From: an uncultured Prevotella sp.
GTDB lineage: Bacteria > Bacteroidota > Bacteroidia > Bacteroidales > Bacteroidaceae
Direction of reading: 5' to 3'
DNA length: 54,364 nucleotides
NCBI GenBank assembly: GCA_900548585.1
Contig: URLI01000010.1
Location: 1-54,364 of the forward strand
Numbering within the stretch: position 1 is the first letter of the stretch; the number at the start of each line of letters is the position of its first letter. Position numbers and translations under genes: made by a program. Below the pieces are notes generated by a model that did not search any database, had not been told where the DNA came from, and worked only from the letters and a program-made list of their open reading frames with translations. Shown here one piece after another: positions 8,488-17,611 of this stretch.

Positions 8488-9240
8488 ATGGACAAGTATG
8501 GTTTGATTGGTTATCCCCTGGGGCATTCCCTTTCGGAGAGTTTCTTCAACGAGAAATTCGAGAACGAGAAAATCGACGCTCGGTATATCAACTTTGAGAT
8601 ACCGGACATCAGCGACCTCACAGAAGTGCTGGCGAGAAATCCCGAGCTCAGGGGGCTCAACGTCACAATACCCTACAAGGAGAAAGTAATCCCCTATCTT
8701 GACAGCATCACCGCAGATGCGAAAGCCATCGGGGCAGTCAACGTGATAAGGGTTGAGCACAGGGGCAGCAAAACCATACTGAAAGGCTTCAACAGCGATG
8801 TCATAGGCTTCACCAACAGCATCGAGCCGCTTCTCGAGAGCTGCCACAGGAAGGCATTAGTGCTCGGCACAGGCGGCGCGGCAAAAGCCATAAGGTACGG
8901 GCTTCACTCGCTCGGACTGGAAACGCTGTCCGTCAGCCGCTTCAACCGCCCAGGCACGGTTCAGTACGAGGAAGTGACCCCAGAAATGATAAGGGAATAC
9001 AACGTCATAGTGAACTGCACCCCGTGCGGCATGTACCCACACACGTTCGTCTGCCCAAAACTGCCCTACGAGGCAATGGACAGCCACAATTTGCTTTACG
9101 ACCTGCTGTATAACCCAGACTCAACGCTGTTCATGGAGAAAGGGGCAGAACACGGGGCAAAGGTGAAGAACGGCCTCGAGATGCTCCTCCTGCAGGCATT
9201 CGCCTCATGGAAATTCTGGCACGGCGGAACGGAAAGATAA
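8488..9240 (+). CDS. aroE: Shikimate dehydrogenase
   Basis: Reduces 3-dehydroshikimate to shikimate in aromatic amino acid synthesis. The substrate-binding start YGLIGYPLGHSLSESFFNEKF, the catalytic NVTIPYKE (Lys and Asp region), the NADP-binding VLGTGGAAKAI and the NCTPCGMYP loop are all visible. At 250 residues it is slightly shorter than E. coli AroE (272), as is usual in Bacteroidales. It sits 54 bp after ubiE and slightly before purM, within the same-strand run. Confidence 0.95.
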   Translation: MDKYGLIGYPLGHSLSESFFNEKFENEKIDARYINFEIPDISDLTEVLARNPELRGLNVTIPYKEKVIPYLDSITADAKAIGAVNVIRVEHRGSKTILKGFNSDVIGFTNSIEPLLESCHRKALVLGTGGAAKAIRYGLHSLGLETLSVSRFNRPGTVQYEEVTPEMIREYNVIVNCTPCGMYPHTFVCPKLPYEAMDSHNLLYDLLYNPDSTLFMEKGAEHGAKVKNGLEMLLLQAFASWKFWHGGTER

Positions 9241-9257
9241 CAAAACAGCAACAATTC

Positions 9258-10475
9258 ATGTCACAAACAGAAATGGACAATTCGGAAAGATATATGATGC
9301 GCGGCGTGAGCGCGGCAAAGGAAGACGTACACAACGCGATAAAAAACATCGACAAGGGAATATTCCCCATGGCGTTCTGCAAGATAACACCAGACATACT
9401 CGGGGGAGACCCGGAGTATTGCAACATAATGCATGCCGACGGAGCCGGCACGAAGTCGAGCCTCGCATACATGTACTGGAAAGAGACCGGCGACCTGTCC
9501 GTATGGAAGGGCATAGCACAGGACGCGGTGGTGATGAACACCGACGACCTGCTCTGCGTCGGCGCGGTGGACAACATTCTCGTATCGAGCACCATAGGGC
9601 GCAACAAGATGCTCGTTACGGGAGACGTCATAGCCGCAATAATAAACGGGACTGACGAGTTGCTCGAGGACATGCGCGGCAAAGGGATAGGCATCTACCC
9701 CACCGGTGGCGAGACGGCAGACGTGGGCGACCTCGTGCGCACCATAATAGTTGACTCCACCGTGACGTGCCGCATGAAACGCAGCGACGTGATAGACAAC
9801 GCCAACATACGCCCGGGCGACGTCATAGTGGGGCTGTCGTCAACGGGACAGGCATCATACGAGAAATGCTACAACGGCGGAATGGGCAGCAACGGACTGA
9901 CATCGGCACGTCACGACGTGTTCTCAAAATATCTCGCGGGGAAATATCCGGAAAGCTATGACCACCGCGTGCCGGAAAAACTGGTATATAGCGGCGGCTG
10001 CCGACTCGACACACCAGTGGCCGTGGAGTACCGCAAACCAGGCGCGGGCAAGGTGACGGAGGAAATAACCGCCGGCAAACTCGTACTCTCGCCCACGAGG
10101 ACATACGCACCGGTGATAAAGGAAATACTCGACGGTATGCGACACAGGATACACGGCATGGTGCACTGCACGGGAGGGGCACAGACGAAGGTGCTGCACT
10201 TCGTTGGCAACAACTGCCGCGTTGTGAAAGACAACATGTTCCCGGTGCCGCCACTGTTCCGCCTGATAAAGGAACAGAGCGGCACGGAATGGCACGAGAT
10301 GTACAAGGTGTTCAACATGGGACACCGCATGGAGATATACGTCGGGCAGGAAGATGCCAGCCGGGTGATTGAGGCGGCAGGACGCTTCAACATCGACGCA
10401 CAGGTCGTGGGACACATCGAGGAAGGCGAGAAGAGTCTCACGATAAAGAGCGAGTTCGGCGAGTTTGACTACTGA
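9258..10475 (+). CDS. purM: Phosphoribosylformylglycinamidine cyclo-ligase
   Basis: AIR synthetase, step five of purine synthesis. Recognised from YMMRGVSAAKEDVHNAIKNID, the long DILGGDPEYCNIMHADGAGTKSSLAY block and DAVVMNTDDLLCVGA (ATP and metal site), plus GIYPTGGETADVGD and the GLSSTGQASYE region. The frame is open from 9207, inside aroE. The ATG at 9258 (405 residues) or the one at 9273 (400 residues) is far more likely because conserved sequence begins just after. It is longer than E. coli PurM (345), with the extra residues within the C-terminal half, a feature of the Bacteroidetes form. Confidence 0.94.
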   Translation: MSQTEMDNSERYMMRGVSAAKEDVHNAIKNIDKGIFPMAFCKITPDILGGDPEYCNIMHADGAGTKSSLAYMYWKETGDLSVWKGIAQDAVVMNTDDLLCVGAVDNILVSSTIGRNKMLVTGDVIAAIINGTDELLEDMRGKGIGIYPTGGETADVGDLVRTIIVDSTVTCRMKRSDVIDNANIRPGDVIVGLSSTGQASYEKCYNGGMGSNGLTSARHDVFSKYLAGKYPESYDHRVPEKLVYSGGCRLDTPVAVEYRKPGAGKVTEEITAGKLVLSPTRTYAPVIKEILDGMRHRIHGMVHCTGGAQTKVLHFVGNNCRVVKDNMFPVPPLFRLIKEQSGTEWHEMYKVFNMGHRMEIYVGQEDASRVIEAAGRFNIDAQVVGHIEEGEKSLTIKSEFGEFDY

Positions 10476-10532
10476 TGACAGCGGAAGTCACAGCCATCGG
10501 CAAGTACATTCACCACAACTACCATAACGACA

Positions 10533-11645
10533 ATGACAGAAGAAAACAGCATATTGCAGAAACTCGACGGCCTTGAGGCACGATACGAGGAAGTGACAAC
10601 ACTGATCACCGACCCGGCAGTGATTGCCGACCAGCGGCGGTTCGTGAAACTCACCAAGGAATACAAAGACCTCGGCGGCATCATGGACGCGCGGAAGAGA
10701 TACATCGCCTGCCTCAACGGGATAAGGGAGGCAAAGGACATACTCGCCAACGAGAGCGACCCGGAGATGAAGGAAATGGCACGCGAGGAACTCGCCGCCA
10801 ACGAGAGCCTGCAGCCAAAACTGGAAGAGGAGATAAAGATCGCGCTGATACCGAAAGACCCAGAAGACGCGAAGAACGTGCAGATGGAAATACGCGCCGG
10901 CACGGGGGGCGACGAGGCGTGCCTCTTTGCCGGCGACCTGTTCTCGATGTACAAGAGGTTCTGCGAGGCAAAGGGATGGAAACTTTCCGTCACCGACTTC
11001 AACGAGGGTGCCGTCGGGGGCTACAAGGAAATCGACTTTGCCGTCTCTGGCACGGACGTGTATGGCACGCTGAAATACGAGTCGGGCGTGCATCGCGTGC
11101 AGAGGGTGCCGGTCACCGAGTCGAACGGACGCATGCAGACCTCCGCAGCCACCGTTGCGGTGCTGCCAGAGGCAGACAAGTTCGAGGTGAACATCAACGA
11201 GGGAGAGATAAAGTGGGACACGTTCCGTAGCTCGGGAGCGGGCGGACAAAACGTCAACAAGGTGGAGTCTGGCGTTCGGCTGCGCTATATGTGGAAGAAC
11301 CCAAACACCGGCGAGACGGAGGAGATACTCATCGAGTGCACAGAGACGCGCGACCAGCCGAAGAACAAGGAGCGCGCACTGTCGCGCCTCTACACCTTCA
11401 TCTACGACAAAGAGCACCAGAAATACATCGACGACATAGCAAGCCGGCGCAAGAGCCTCGTGTCAAGCGGCGACCGCAGTGCAAAGATACGCACCTACAA
11501 CTTCCCGCAGGGACGCGTCACCGACCACCGCATCGGCTACACCACACACGACCTGCAAGGCTTCCTCGGCGGAGACATACAGAACATGATCGACGCGCTC
11601 ACCGTGGCAGAGAATGCCGAGAGGATGAAGGAGGCCGAACTATGA
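10533..11645 (+). CDS. prfA: Peptide chain release factor 1
   Basis: Releases nascent protein at UAA and UAG codons. The 370-residue protein has the RF1 RAGTGGDEA block (about 121-129), the stop-codon-reading tripeptide PVT at 193-195, which marks it as RF1 and not RF2 (SPF), and the catalytic GGQ at 237-239 in SGAGGQNVNKVES. A methylase gene (prmC) that would modify the GGQ glutamine is not in this window. It is 57 bp after purM. Confidence 0.97.
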   Translation: MTEENSILQKLDGLEARYEEVTTLITDPAVIADQRRFVKLTKEYKDLGGIMDARKRYIACLNGIREAKDILANESDPEMKEMAREELAANESLQPKLEEEIKIALIPKDPEDAKNVQMEIRAGTGGDEACLFAGDLFSMYKRFCEAKGWKLSVTDFNEGAVGGYKEIDFAVSGTDVYGTLKYESGVHRVQRVPVTESNGRMQTSAATVAVLPEADKFEVNINEGEIKWDTFRSSGAGGQNVNKVESGVRLRYMWKNPNTGETEEILIECTETRDQPKNKERALSRLYTFIYDKEHQKYIDDIASRRKSLVSSGDRSAKIRTYNFPQGRVTDHRIGYTTHDLQGFLGGDIQNMIDALTVAENAERMKEAEL

Positions 11646-11864
11646 TTTACATGTCGTCCGTTGACAAGTCGCAAGAAGTTTTCCCGAACATGACGGGCTG
11701 AAAGAAAATTGGGGGAAATACAGGCACATATATGTCAATCCTCCATACGGAGCAGTTGTGGACATATAAAACCTTCGTGAAGCGCCTGTAGGAAACAATA
11801 CTCGTCTTGCAAGGATTTTGTTTGCCAAGACTTTCAAAGAAAAAGAATTTCATTCAAGACAAAT

Positions 11865-12686
11865 ATGAACCGTAAAGAACTTACCGAACAGATTTTCACC
11901 AAGCGGTCGTTCCTGTGCGTCGGGCTCGACACCGACACAAGGAAGATCCCGCAGCACCTGATGGTGGAGGAGGACCCGATCTTTGCCTTCAACAAGGCTA
12001 TAGTTGACGCGACCGCGCCATACTGCGTGGCATACAAGCCAAACCTCGCTTTCTATGAGGCATCCGGGACAAGGGGCATGATGGCCTTTGAGAAGACGGT
12101 GGACTACATTAAAAAGAACCATCCACACCATTTCATAATAGCAGACGCGAAGCGCGGCGACATCGGCAACACGAGCGCGATGTACGCGCGGACATTCTTC
12201 GAGGAGTATGACATCGACGCGCTAACCGTGGCCCCATACATGGGCGAGGACAGCGTGACACCTTTCCTGACCTACGACGGCAAATGGGTGATCGTGCTGG
12301 CACTGACAAGCAACAAGGGGAGTTTCGATTTCCAGCTTACGGAGAGCCGCGACGGCGAGAGACTGTTCGAGAAGGTGCTGCGCACGGCACAGAAATGGGG
12401 AGACGAGGACAACATGATGTTCGTCGTCGGGGCCACGCAGGGCAGGATGTTCGAGAACGTGAGGCGCATCGCGCCAAACAATTTCCTGCTCGTGCCGGGC
12501 ATCGGCGCGCAGGGCGGCTCGCTCGAGGAGGTTTGCCGCTTCGGCATGACCGCCGACTGCGGGCTGATAGTAAACTCCTCGCGCGGTGTCATATATGCCT
12601 CATCAGGAAAAGACTTTGCCGAAGCAGCCGCACAAAAGGCCAGCGAGCTGCAGCAACAGATGGAGAAGGAACTGGGCAAGATTTAA
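11865..12686 (+). CDS. pyrF: Orotidine 5'-phosphate decarboxylase
   Basis: Final step of UMP synthesis. The protein of 273 residues belongs to the longer (type 2) OMP decarboxylases: it starts with FLCVGLDTDTRKIPQHL, has YKPNLAFYEASG, the catalytic Lys-Asp motif ADAKRGDIGNTS, and LVPGIGAQGG near the C-terminus, which binds phosphate. There are 219 bp of unassigned sequence between prfA and this gene, and I see no strong promoter there, so it may still be read from upstream. Confidence 0.96.
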   Translation: MNRKELTEQIFTKRSFLCVGLDTDTRKIPQHLMVEEDPIFAFNKAIVDATAPYCVAYKPNLAFYEASGTRGMMAFEKTVDYIKKNHPHHFIIADAKRGDIGNTSAMYARTFFEEYDIDALTVAPYMGEDSVTPFLTYDGKWVIVLALTSNKGSFDFQLTESRDGERLFEKVLRTAQKWGDEDNMMFVVGATQGRMFENVRRIAPNNFLLVPGIGAQGGSLEEVCRFGMTADCGLIVNSSRGVIYASSGKDFAEAAAQKASELQQQMEKELGKI

Positions 12687-12755
12687 CCTGAAAGACACCT
12701 TGTAACTCTGCAAGACATATCCAGCAATCAACCGGAAGATAATCTTTCATAAACC

Positions 12756-12843
12756 AAAAACGGCGGATTTGCATCGCAAAAACGGCAGTTTTGCCATGCA
12801 AAACCGGCGGGATTGCCATGCAAAACGGGCGAATTTGGTTTGC
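12756..12843. repeat. Four 22-bp tandem repeats upstream of the HD hydrolase gene
   Basis: Four consecutive 22-bp units at 12756-12777, 12778-12799, 12800-12821 and 12822-12843, each of the form AAAA(A/C)CGGC.. ..TTTGC(C)ATGC with a few differences. The block is flanked by related sequence CGGAAGATAATCTTTCA (12733-12749) and GCGGAAGATGGTCTTTCA (12842-12859), so the outer flanks are themselves a degenerate direct repeat. The array lies between pyrF and the HD gene promoter. Confidence 0.85.
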
Positions 12844-12889
12844 GGAAGATGGTCTTTCAGGATGTAATTTGCATACAACTGGCGCATTA

Positions 12890-12921
12890 TTTGGCATTTA
12901 TGACATTATTCCATATCTTTG
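12890..12921 (+). promoter_or_regulatory. Promoter with very short leader for the HD hydrolase
   Basis: TATCTTTG at 12914-12921 and TTTG at 12890-12893, 20 bp apart. The ATG at 12926 is only 4 bp after the -7 box, so transcription would start at or within a few bases of the start codon (leaderless or near-leaderless mRNA). Confidence 0.65.
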
Positions 12922-12925
12922 CACC

Positions 12926-14146
12926 ATGAACGACTCGAAGATAATAAACGACCCGGTGTTCGGGTTCATCAAGATACCCCGGGGCATACCGCTGTCCATC
13001 GTGCAGCACCCGCTGATGCAGAGGCTCACAAGGATAAGGCAGTTAGGGCTGAGCAACGCCGTCTATCCGGCAGCGCAGCACACCCGCTTCCAGCACTCCA
13101 TCGGGGCATTCCACCTGATGAGCGAGGCCATAACGAGCCTGCGGCAGAAAGGGATTTTCATCTTCGACTCCGAGGCAGAGGCCGTCGGCGCGGCAATCCT
13201 GATGCACGACATCGGCCACGGGCCATTCTCGCACGTCCTCGAGGACACCCTGATCTCCGGCATCACGCACGAGGAAATATCACTGATGATGATGGAACGC
13301 GTGAACTACGAGATGAACGGCGCGCTCAACCTCACGCTGAAAATATTCAAGGACGAATATCCCAAGCGGTTCCTCCACCAGCTGATAAGCTCGCAGCTTG
13401 ACATGGACAGGCTCGACTACCTGCGCCGCGACAGTTTCTTCACAGGCGTGAACGAGGGCAACATCGGCTCGGCGCGCATCATAAAGATGCTCAACGTGGT
13501 GGACGACCAGCTCGCGGTGGAGTCGAAAGGCATATACTCGATAGAGAATTACCTCACGTCGCGAAGGCTGATGTACTGGCAGGTTTACCTGCACAAGACA
13601 GCCGTTGCGTGCGAGCGGCTGCTCGTGAACACGCTGCGGAGGGCGAAACATCTCGCTGCGGAGGGCAAGGATGTCTTCGCGCCGCCATGTCTGAAATATT
13701 TCATCACCAACGACATCGACGGCGAAAGGTTCAGGAACTCGCCGGAGGCACTCGCCAACTACGGCCAGCTCGACGACAGCGACATCTGGAGCGCGATGAA
13801 GGTGTGGGCGCACAGCGATGACAAAATCCTTTCGCTGCTTGCGACAGACATGGTCAACCGCAACATATTCAAGGTCGAGGTATGCAACGAGCCGGTGAGC
13901 GAGGAGCGGCTGGAAACACTGCGCGCGCGACTCGCCAAGGCATACGGCATGACAACCAGCGACGCGTCGTATCTAATCAGCCTTAGCACCATACAGAAAG
14001 ACATGTATGATGTCAACGAAGACCGCATCGCGATATTATACAAAGACGGTACGGTGAAAGACATATCGGAATCGTCCGAAATACTCAATGTGGAGCTTCT
14101 TTCCAAAAAAATTCGTAAATATTACCTTTGTTATCAACGTTTTTAA
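12926..14146 (+). CDS. HD-domain phosphohydrolase (dGTPase/SAMHD1-like)
   Basis: A 406-residue metal-dependent phosphohydrolase. The HD motif set is visible: RFQHSIGAFHL (first His), ILMHDIGHGPFSH (the HD pair) and SSQLDMDRLDYLRRDSFFTGV (the final Asp, in the typical dNTPase-like DRLDYL..D). Relatives hydrolyse dNTPs or other nucleotides; the exact substrate cannot be told from sequence. The frame is open from 12791 but that part translates the tandem repeats, and the promoter leaves the ATG at 12926 as the only sensible start. It is followed after 49 bp by lpxD, which has its own -7 box. Confidence 0.88.
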   Translation: MNDSKIINDPVFGFIKIPRGIPLSIVQHPLMQRLTRIRQLGLSNAVYPAAQHTRFQHSIGAFHLMSEAITSLRQKGIFIFDSEAEAVGAAILMHDIGHGPFSHVLEDTLISGITHEEISLMMMERVNYEMNGALNLTLKIFKDEYPKRFLHQLISSQLDMDRLDYLRRDSFFTGVNEGNIGSARIIKMLNVVDDQLAVESKGIYSIENYLTSRRLMYWQVYLHKTAVACERLLVNTLRRAKHLAAEGKDVFAPPCLKYFITNDIDGERFRNSPEALANYGQLDDSDIWSAMKVWAHSDDKILSLLATDMVNRNIFKVEVCNEPVSEERLETLRARLAKAYGMTTSDASYLISLSTIQKDMYDVNEDRIAILYKDGTVKDISESSEILNVELLSKKIRKYYLCYQRF

Positions 14147-14157
14147 GGAAAAACGAG

Positions 14158-14165
14158 TATCTTTG
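14158..14165 (+). promoter_or_regulatory. -7 box ahead of lpxD
   Basis: TATCTTTG at 14158-14165, 30 bp before the lpxD start. No clear -33 box at 19 bp. Confidence 0.45.
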
Positions 14166-14195
14166 CAAATATTTATATACATACTATAATAAAAG

Positions 14196-15248
14196 ATGGA
14201 GTTCACAGCGAAGCAAATTGCTGATTTTATTCAGGGAAACGTGGAGGGCGACGAGAACGTTAGAATCAACACCTTCGCCAAGATAGAAGAAGGAAAGAAA
14301 GGCGCAATATCGTTCTTGTCGAACCCTAAATACACCCATTTCCTTTATGACACAGAGTCGAGCATAGTGCTTGTAAACAACGACCTCGTACTCGAAAGGC
14401 CGGTGAAGGCAACCCTGATAAGGGTGGGCAACGCATACGAGTGCGTGGCAAAACTACTGCAGATTTACCAGCAGATGCAACCCGGGCGCACGGGCATAGA
14501 CCCAAAGGCCTCCATCGCCGCGACAGCGACGGTTGGCGAAGGCTGTTATGTGGGGCCATTCGCAGTGATTGAGGACGGCGTGGAAATCGGCGACGGGACG
14601 CAGGTTTACCCCAACACCGTGGTGTGCAAGGGGACAAAAATAGGCAGCAAGTGCATAATATATCCGAACGTGACAATCTACCACGGCTGCCGCATAGGCA
14701 ACCGCGTGACCATACATTCCGGAAGCGTGATAGGAGCCGATGGCTTCGGCTTCGCCCCAAGTGCAAACGGATATGACAAAATCCCGCAAATCGGCATAGT
14801 GACAATAGAAGACGACGTGGAAATCGGCGCAAACACATGCGTTGACCGCTCAACGATGGGAAGCACGGTGATACGCAAGGGAGTGAAACTGGACAACCTC
14901 GTGCAGATAGCCCACAACGTGGAGGTCGGCAAGCACACCGTCATGTCGGCACAGTCAGGACTGGCAGGAAGCACCAAGGTGGGGCAATGGTGCATGTTCG
15001 GCGGACAGGCCGGATGCGCAGGACACATCGCAGTGGCTGACAAGACATTCGTAGGGGCGCAGTGCGGGGTTATGCACAGCACCAAAGGAGACGGCGAGAA
15101 CCTCATCGGAAGCCCGGCAACCGACCCCAAGGAATTTTTCCGCGCATACGCAATCTACAAGAAACTGCCGCAGATATACAAGGAAATCGCAGCCATGAAA
15201 CGCGAAATCGAGGAGATGAAAGCGTCAGCAAGCGGAAAACGGCAATAA
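14196..15248 (+). CDS. lpxD: UDP-3-O-acylglucosamine N-acyltransferase
   Basis: Adds the N-linked hydroxyacyl chain in lipid A synthesis. The N-terminal uridine-binding domain (about 1-100, FTAKQIADFIQGNVEGDENV) is followed by a left-handed beta-helix of hexapeptide repeats (about 105-310, with HSGSVIGADGFGFAP and the catalytic-histidine region QIAHNVEVGKHT) and a C-terminal helix (YKKLPQIYKEIAAMKREIEE). At 350 residues it is of normal length. It is first in the order lpxD, lpxC-fabZ, lpxA, which is the usual Bacteroidales lipid A block. Confidence 0.96.
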   Translation: MEFTAKQIADFIQGNVEGDENVRINTFAKIEEGKKGAISFLSNPKYTHFLYDTESSIVLVNNDLVLERPVKATLIRVGNAYECVAKLLQIYQQMQPGRTGIDPKASIAATATVGEGCYVGPFAVIEDGVEIGDGTQVYPNTVVCKGTKIGSKCIIYPNVTIYHGCRIGNRVTIHSGSVIGADGFGFAPSANGYDKIPQIGIVTIEDDVEIGANTCVDRSTMGSTVIRKGVKLDNLVQIAHNVEVGKHTVMSAQSGLAGSTKVGQWCMFGGQAGCAGHIAVADKTFVGAQCGVMHSTKGDGENLIGSPATDPKEFFRAYAIYKKLPQIYKEIAAMKREIEEMKASASGKRQ

Positions 15249-15276
15249 CAACAAAACGAAATAAAGAAATCACGAT

Positions 15277-16662
15277 ATGTTAAAGCAAACAACTCTAAAA
15301 GGCAGTTTCGCACTATGCGGCAAAGGCCTTCACACAGGGCTCAGCCTTACCGTGACATTCAATCCCGCAGCAGAGAACACCGGATATAAGATACAGCGCA
15401 TTGACATTGACGGACAGCCGGTAATCGATGCCGTTGCGGAAAACGTAGTGGAAACGACACGGGGGACGGTCATCGGCAAGGGGGATGTCAAGGTGTCAAC
15501 CATAGAACATGCCATGTCGGCACTCTACGCCATGGGGATAGACAACTGCCTGATGCAGGTGAACGGGCCGGAGTTCCCCATTCTCGACGGTTCTGCAATG
15601 ATGTATGTCAACAAAATAAATGAGATAGGCATAGAGGAGCAGAATGCCCCTAAGGACTTTTACATCATACGCCACAAACTTGAGGTGAAAGACGAGCAGA
15701 GCGGGTCGGTGATAACGATACTGCCAGACGAGGAGTTCTCGATAACGGCAATGTGCTCTTTCGACTCGAAGCTGGTGAACAGCCAGTTCGCATCGCTCGA
15801 CAAGATGGAAGACTATGCCAGCGAGGTGGCCGCCGCACGCACCTTCGTGTTCGTGAGGGACATCGAGCCGCTGCTCAACGCCAACCTGATAAAGGGAGGC
15901 GACCTCGACAACTCAATAGTGATTTACGAACGCAAGACGACGCAGGAGAGCCTCGACAAACTCGCAGACCTGATCGGCGTGGAGCACATGGACGCGAACA
16001 ACATCGGATATATACAGAACAAGCCCCTCGTCTGGGAAAACGAATGCACAAGGCACAAGTTGCTCGACATCATAGGCGACATGGCACTGATAGGCAAACC
16101 AATAAAGGGCCGTATCATAGCGACACGGCCGGGGCACACCATCAACAACAAGTTCGCGCGCATGATGCGCAAGGAAATCCACAAGCACGAGATACAGGCG
16201 CCGTTCTACGACCCCAACGAGCCACCGGTGATGGACGTGAACCGCATACGCGAACTGCTCCCGCACCGCTACCCGATGCAGCTCGTCGACAAGGTGATCG
16301 CGCTCGGCCCGACAAGCATAGTTGGCGTGAAGAACATAACAAGCAACGAACCGTTCTTCCAGGGGCATTTCCCACAGGAGCCCGTGATGCCCGGCGTACT
16401 TCAGATAGAGGCGATGGCACAGTGCGGCGGACTGCTGGTGCTGAACACAGTAGAGGACCCGGAGAAATGGAGCACCTATTTCCTGAAGATAAACGACGTC
16501 AAGTTCCGGCAGAAAGTGGTGCCGGGCGACACGCTCATCTTCAAGGTTGACCTGATGGCGCCTGTGCGCCACGGCATCTCCTCGATGAAAGGCTACATGT
16601 TCGTCGGCGACCAGGTGGTGAGCGAGGCATCATTCACCGCTCAGATCGTGAAGAACAAGTGA
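15277..16662 (+). CDS. lpxC-fabZ: Bifunctional UDP-3-O-acyl-GlcNAc deacetylase / 3-hydroxyacyl-ACP dehydratase
   Basis: A 461-residue fusion. Residues about 1-305 are LpxC, the zinc deacetylase that commits to lipid A synthesis: KGLHTGLSLTVTFNPA, the zinc histidine in STIEHAMSALYAMGIDN, and the second zinc site H.LLDIIGDMAL. Residues about 312-461 are FabZ, the dehydratase of fatty acid elongation, with LLPHRYPMQLVDKV and the catalytic GHFPQEPVMPGVLQIEAMAQ. The fusion ties the branch point between lipid A and fatty acid synthesis into one protein; it is known in Bacteroidetes. It starts 28 bp after lpxD. Confidence 0.96.
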   Translation: MLKQTTLKGSFALCGKGLHTGLSLTVTFNPAAENTGYKIQRIDIDGQPVIDAVAENVVETTRGTVIGKGDVKVSTIEHAMSALYAMGIDNCLMQVNGPEFPILDGSAMMYVNKINEIGIEEQNAPKDFYIIRHKLEVKDEQSGSVITILPDEEFSITAMCSFDSKLVNSQFASLDKMEDYASEVAAARTFVFVRDIEPLLNANLIKGGDLDNSIVIYERKTTQESLDKLADLIGVEHMDANNIGYIQNKPLVWENECTRHKLLDIIGDMALIGKPIKGRIIATRPGHTINNKFARMMRKEIHKHEIQAPFYDPNEPPVMDVNRIRELLPHRYPMQLVDKVIALGPTSIVGVKNITSNEPFFQGHFPQEPVMPGVLQIEAMAQCGGLLVLNTVEDPEKWSTYFLKINDVKFRQKVVPGDTLIFKVDLMAPVRHGISSMKGYMFVGDQVVSEASFTAQIVKNK

Positions 16663-16776
16663 CAGACGGCATAATATAAAAACCGTCCGGCAGGCGGCAC
16701 TTATAACCATTGCAAGACCCAAGTCCCCTACAGGTCTTCCCGTAAAAACGGGTTTAAGGGGGGATGAGAAACATCC

Positions 16777-17550
16777 ATGGCAAACCAGATAAGCCCATTA
16801 GCATTCGTCCATCCCGAGGCAAAACTCGGCGACGGCAACATCATTGGCCCGTTCTGCTACATCGACCGCAACACAGCAATCGGCGACGGCAACGTGATGC
16901 AGAACAGCGTCACGATAAACTACGGGGCGCGCATAGGCTCGGGCAACGAGATATTCCCGGGGGCAAGCATTTCCACCAAACCGCAGGACCTGAAATTCCG
17001 TGGGGAGGATTCCATCTGCGAGGTTGGCGACAACAACTCCATACGAGAGAATGTAACCATATCGCGCGGCACGGCGAGCAAGGGGACAACCGTCGTCGGC
17101 AACAACAACCTGCTGATGGAGAACATGCACATAGCGCACGACTGTATCATCGGCTCACACTGCATCATCGGAAACTCAACGAAATTCGCAGGCGAGGTAA
17201 CGGTTGACGACCACGCAATAATCTCCGCCGAGGTGCTGATACACCAGTTCTGCCACATCGGAGGGTATGTAATGGTACAAGGCGGAAGCCGCACGTCGCA
17301 GGACATTCCGCCATACATCATAGCCGGCAAAGAGCCGATAAGGTATGCCGGGGTGAACCTCGTGGGGCTGCGCCGCCGGGGATTCAGCAACGAGCAGATT
17401 GACCAGATACACACGGCCTACCGCCTGCTTTATTCAAAGGGGCTGATTGCAGAGGGCATCGAGGAGATAAAGAAAAGCCTCAAGGTGTCAGAGGACATAA
17501 AGTATATCATAGACTTTGTGGAGAGTTCCAAAAGGGGCATAATAAGATAG
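16777..17550 (+). CDS. lpxA: UDP-N-acetylglucosamine O-acyltransferase
   Basis: First acyltransferase of lipid A synthesis. At 257 residues it has the usual length: a left-handed beta-helix of hexapeptide repeats (about 5-185, ISPLAFVHPEAKLGDGNIIGPFC) with the catalytic His in MHIAHDCIIGSHC, and a C-terminal helical bundle (GLRRRGFSNEQIDQIHTAYRLLY). It is 114 bp after lpxC-fabZ; the spacer contains a small CCCGT/ACGGG hairpin near 16740-16752 but no clear promoter. Confidence 0.96.
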   Translation: MANQISPLAFVHPEAKLGDGNIIGPFCYIDRNTAIGDGNVMQNSVTINYGARIGSGNEIFPGASISTKPQDLKFRGEDSICEVGDNNSIRENVTISRGTASKGTTVVGNNNLLMENMHIAHDCIIGSHCIIGNSTKFAGEVTVDDHAIISAEVLIHQFCHIGGYVMVQGGSRTSQDIPPYIIAGKEPIRYAGVNLVGLRRRGFSNEQIDQIHTAYRLLYSKGLIAEGIEEIKKSLKVSEDIKYIIDFVESSKRGIIR

Positions 17551-17611
17551 GGAGGACTCCCCCACCCGCAACCCACGATGACCGAGTGGCTGCCCTTGCG
17601 ATAAAAGAACT

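Noticed and set aside
12756..12843. CRISPR-like array
   Set aside because: The 22-bp units are directly tandem with no spacers, and no cas gene is present in the window.
12791..12925. N-terminal extension of the HD hydrolase
   Set aside because: It translates the tandem repeats and lies upstream of the promoter; the conserved protein starts at 12926.
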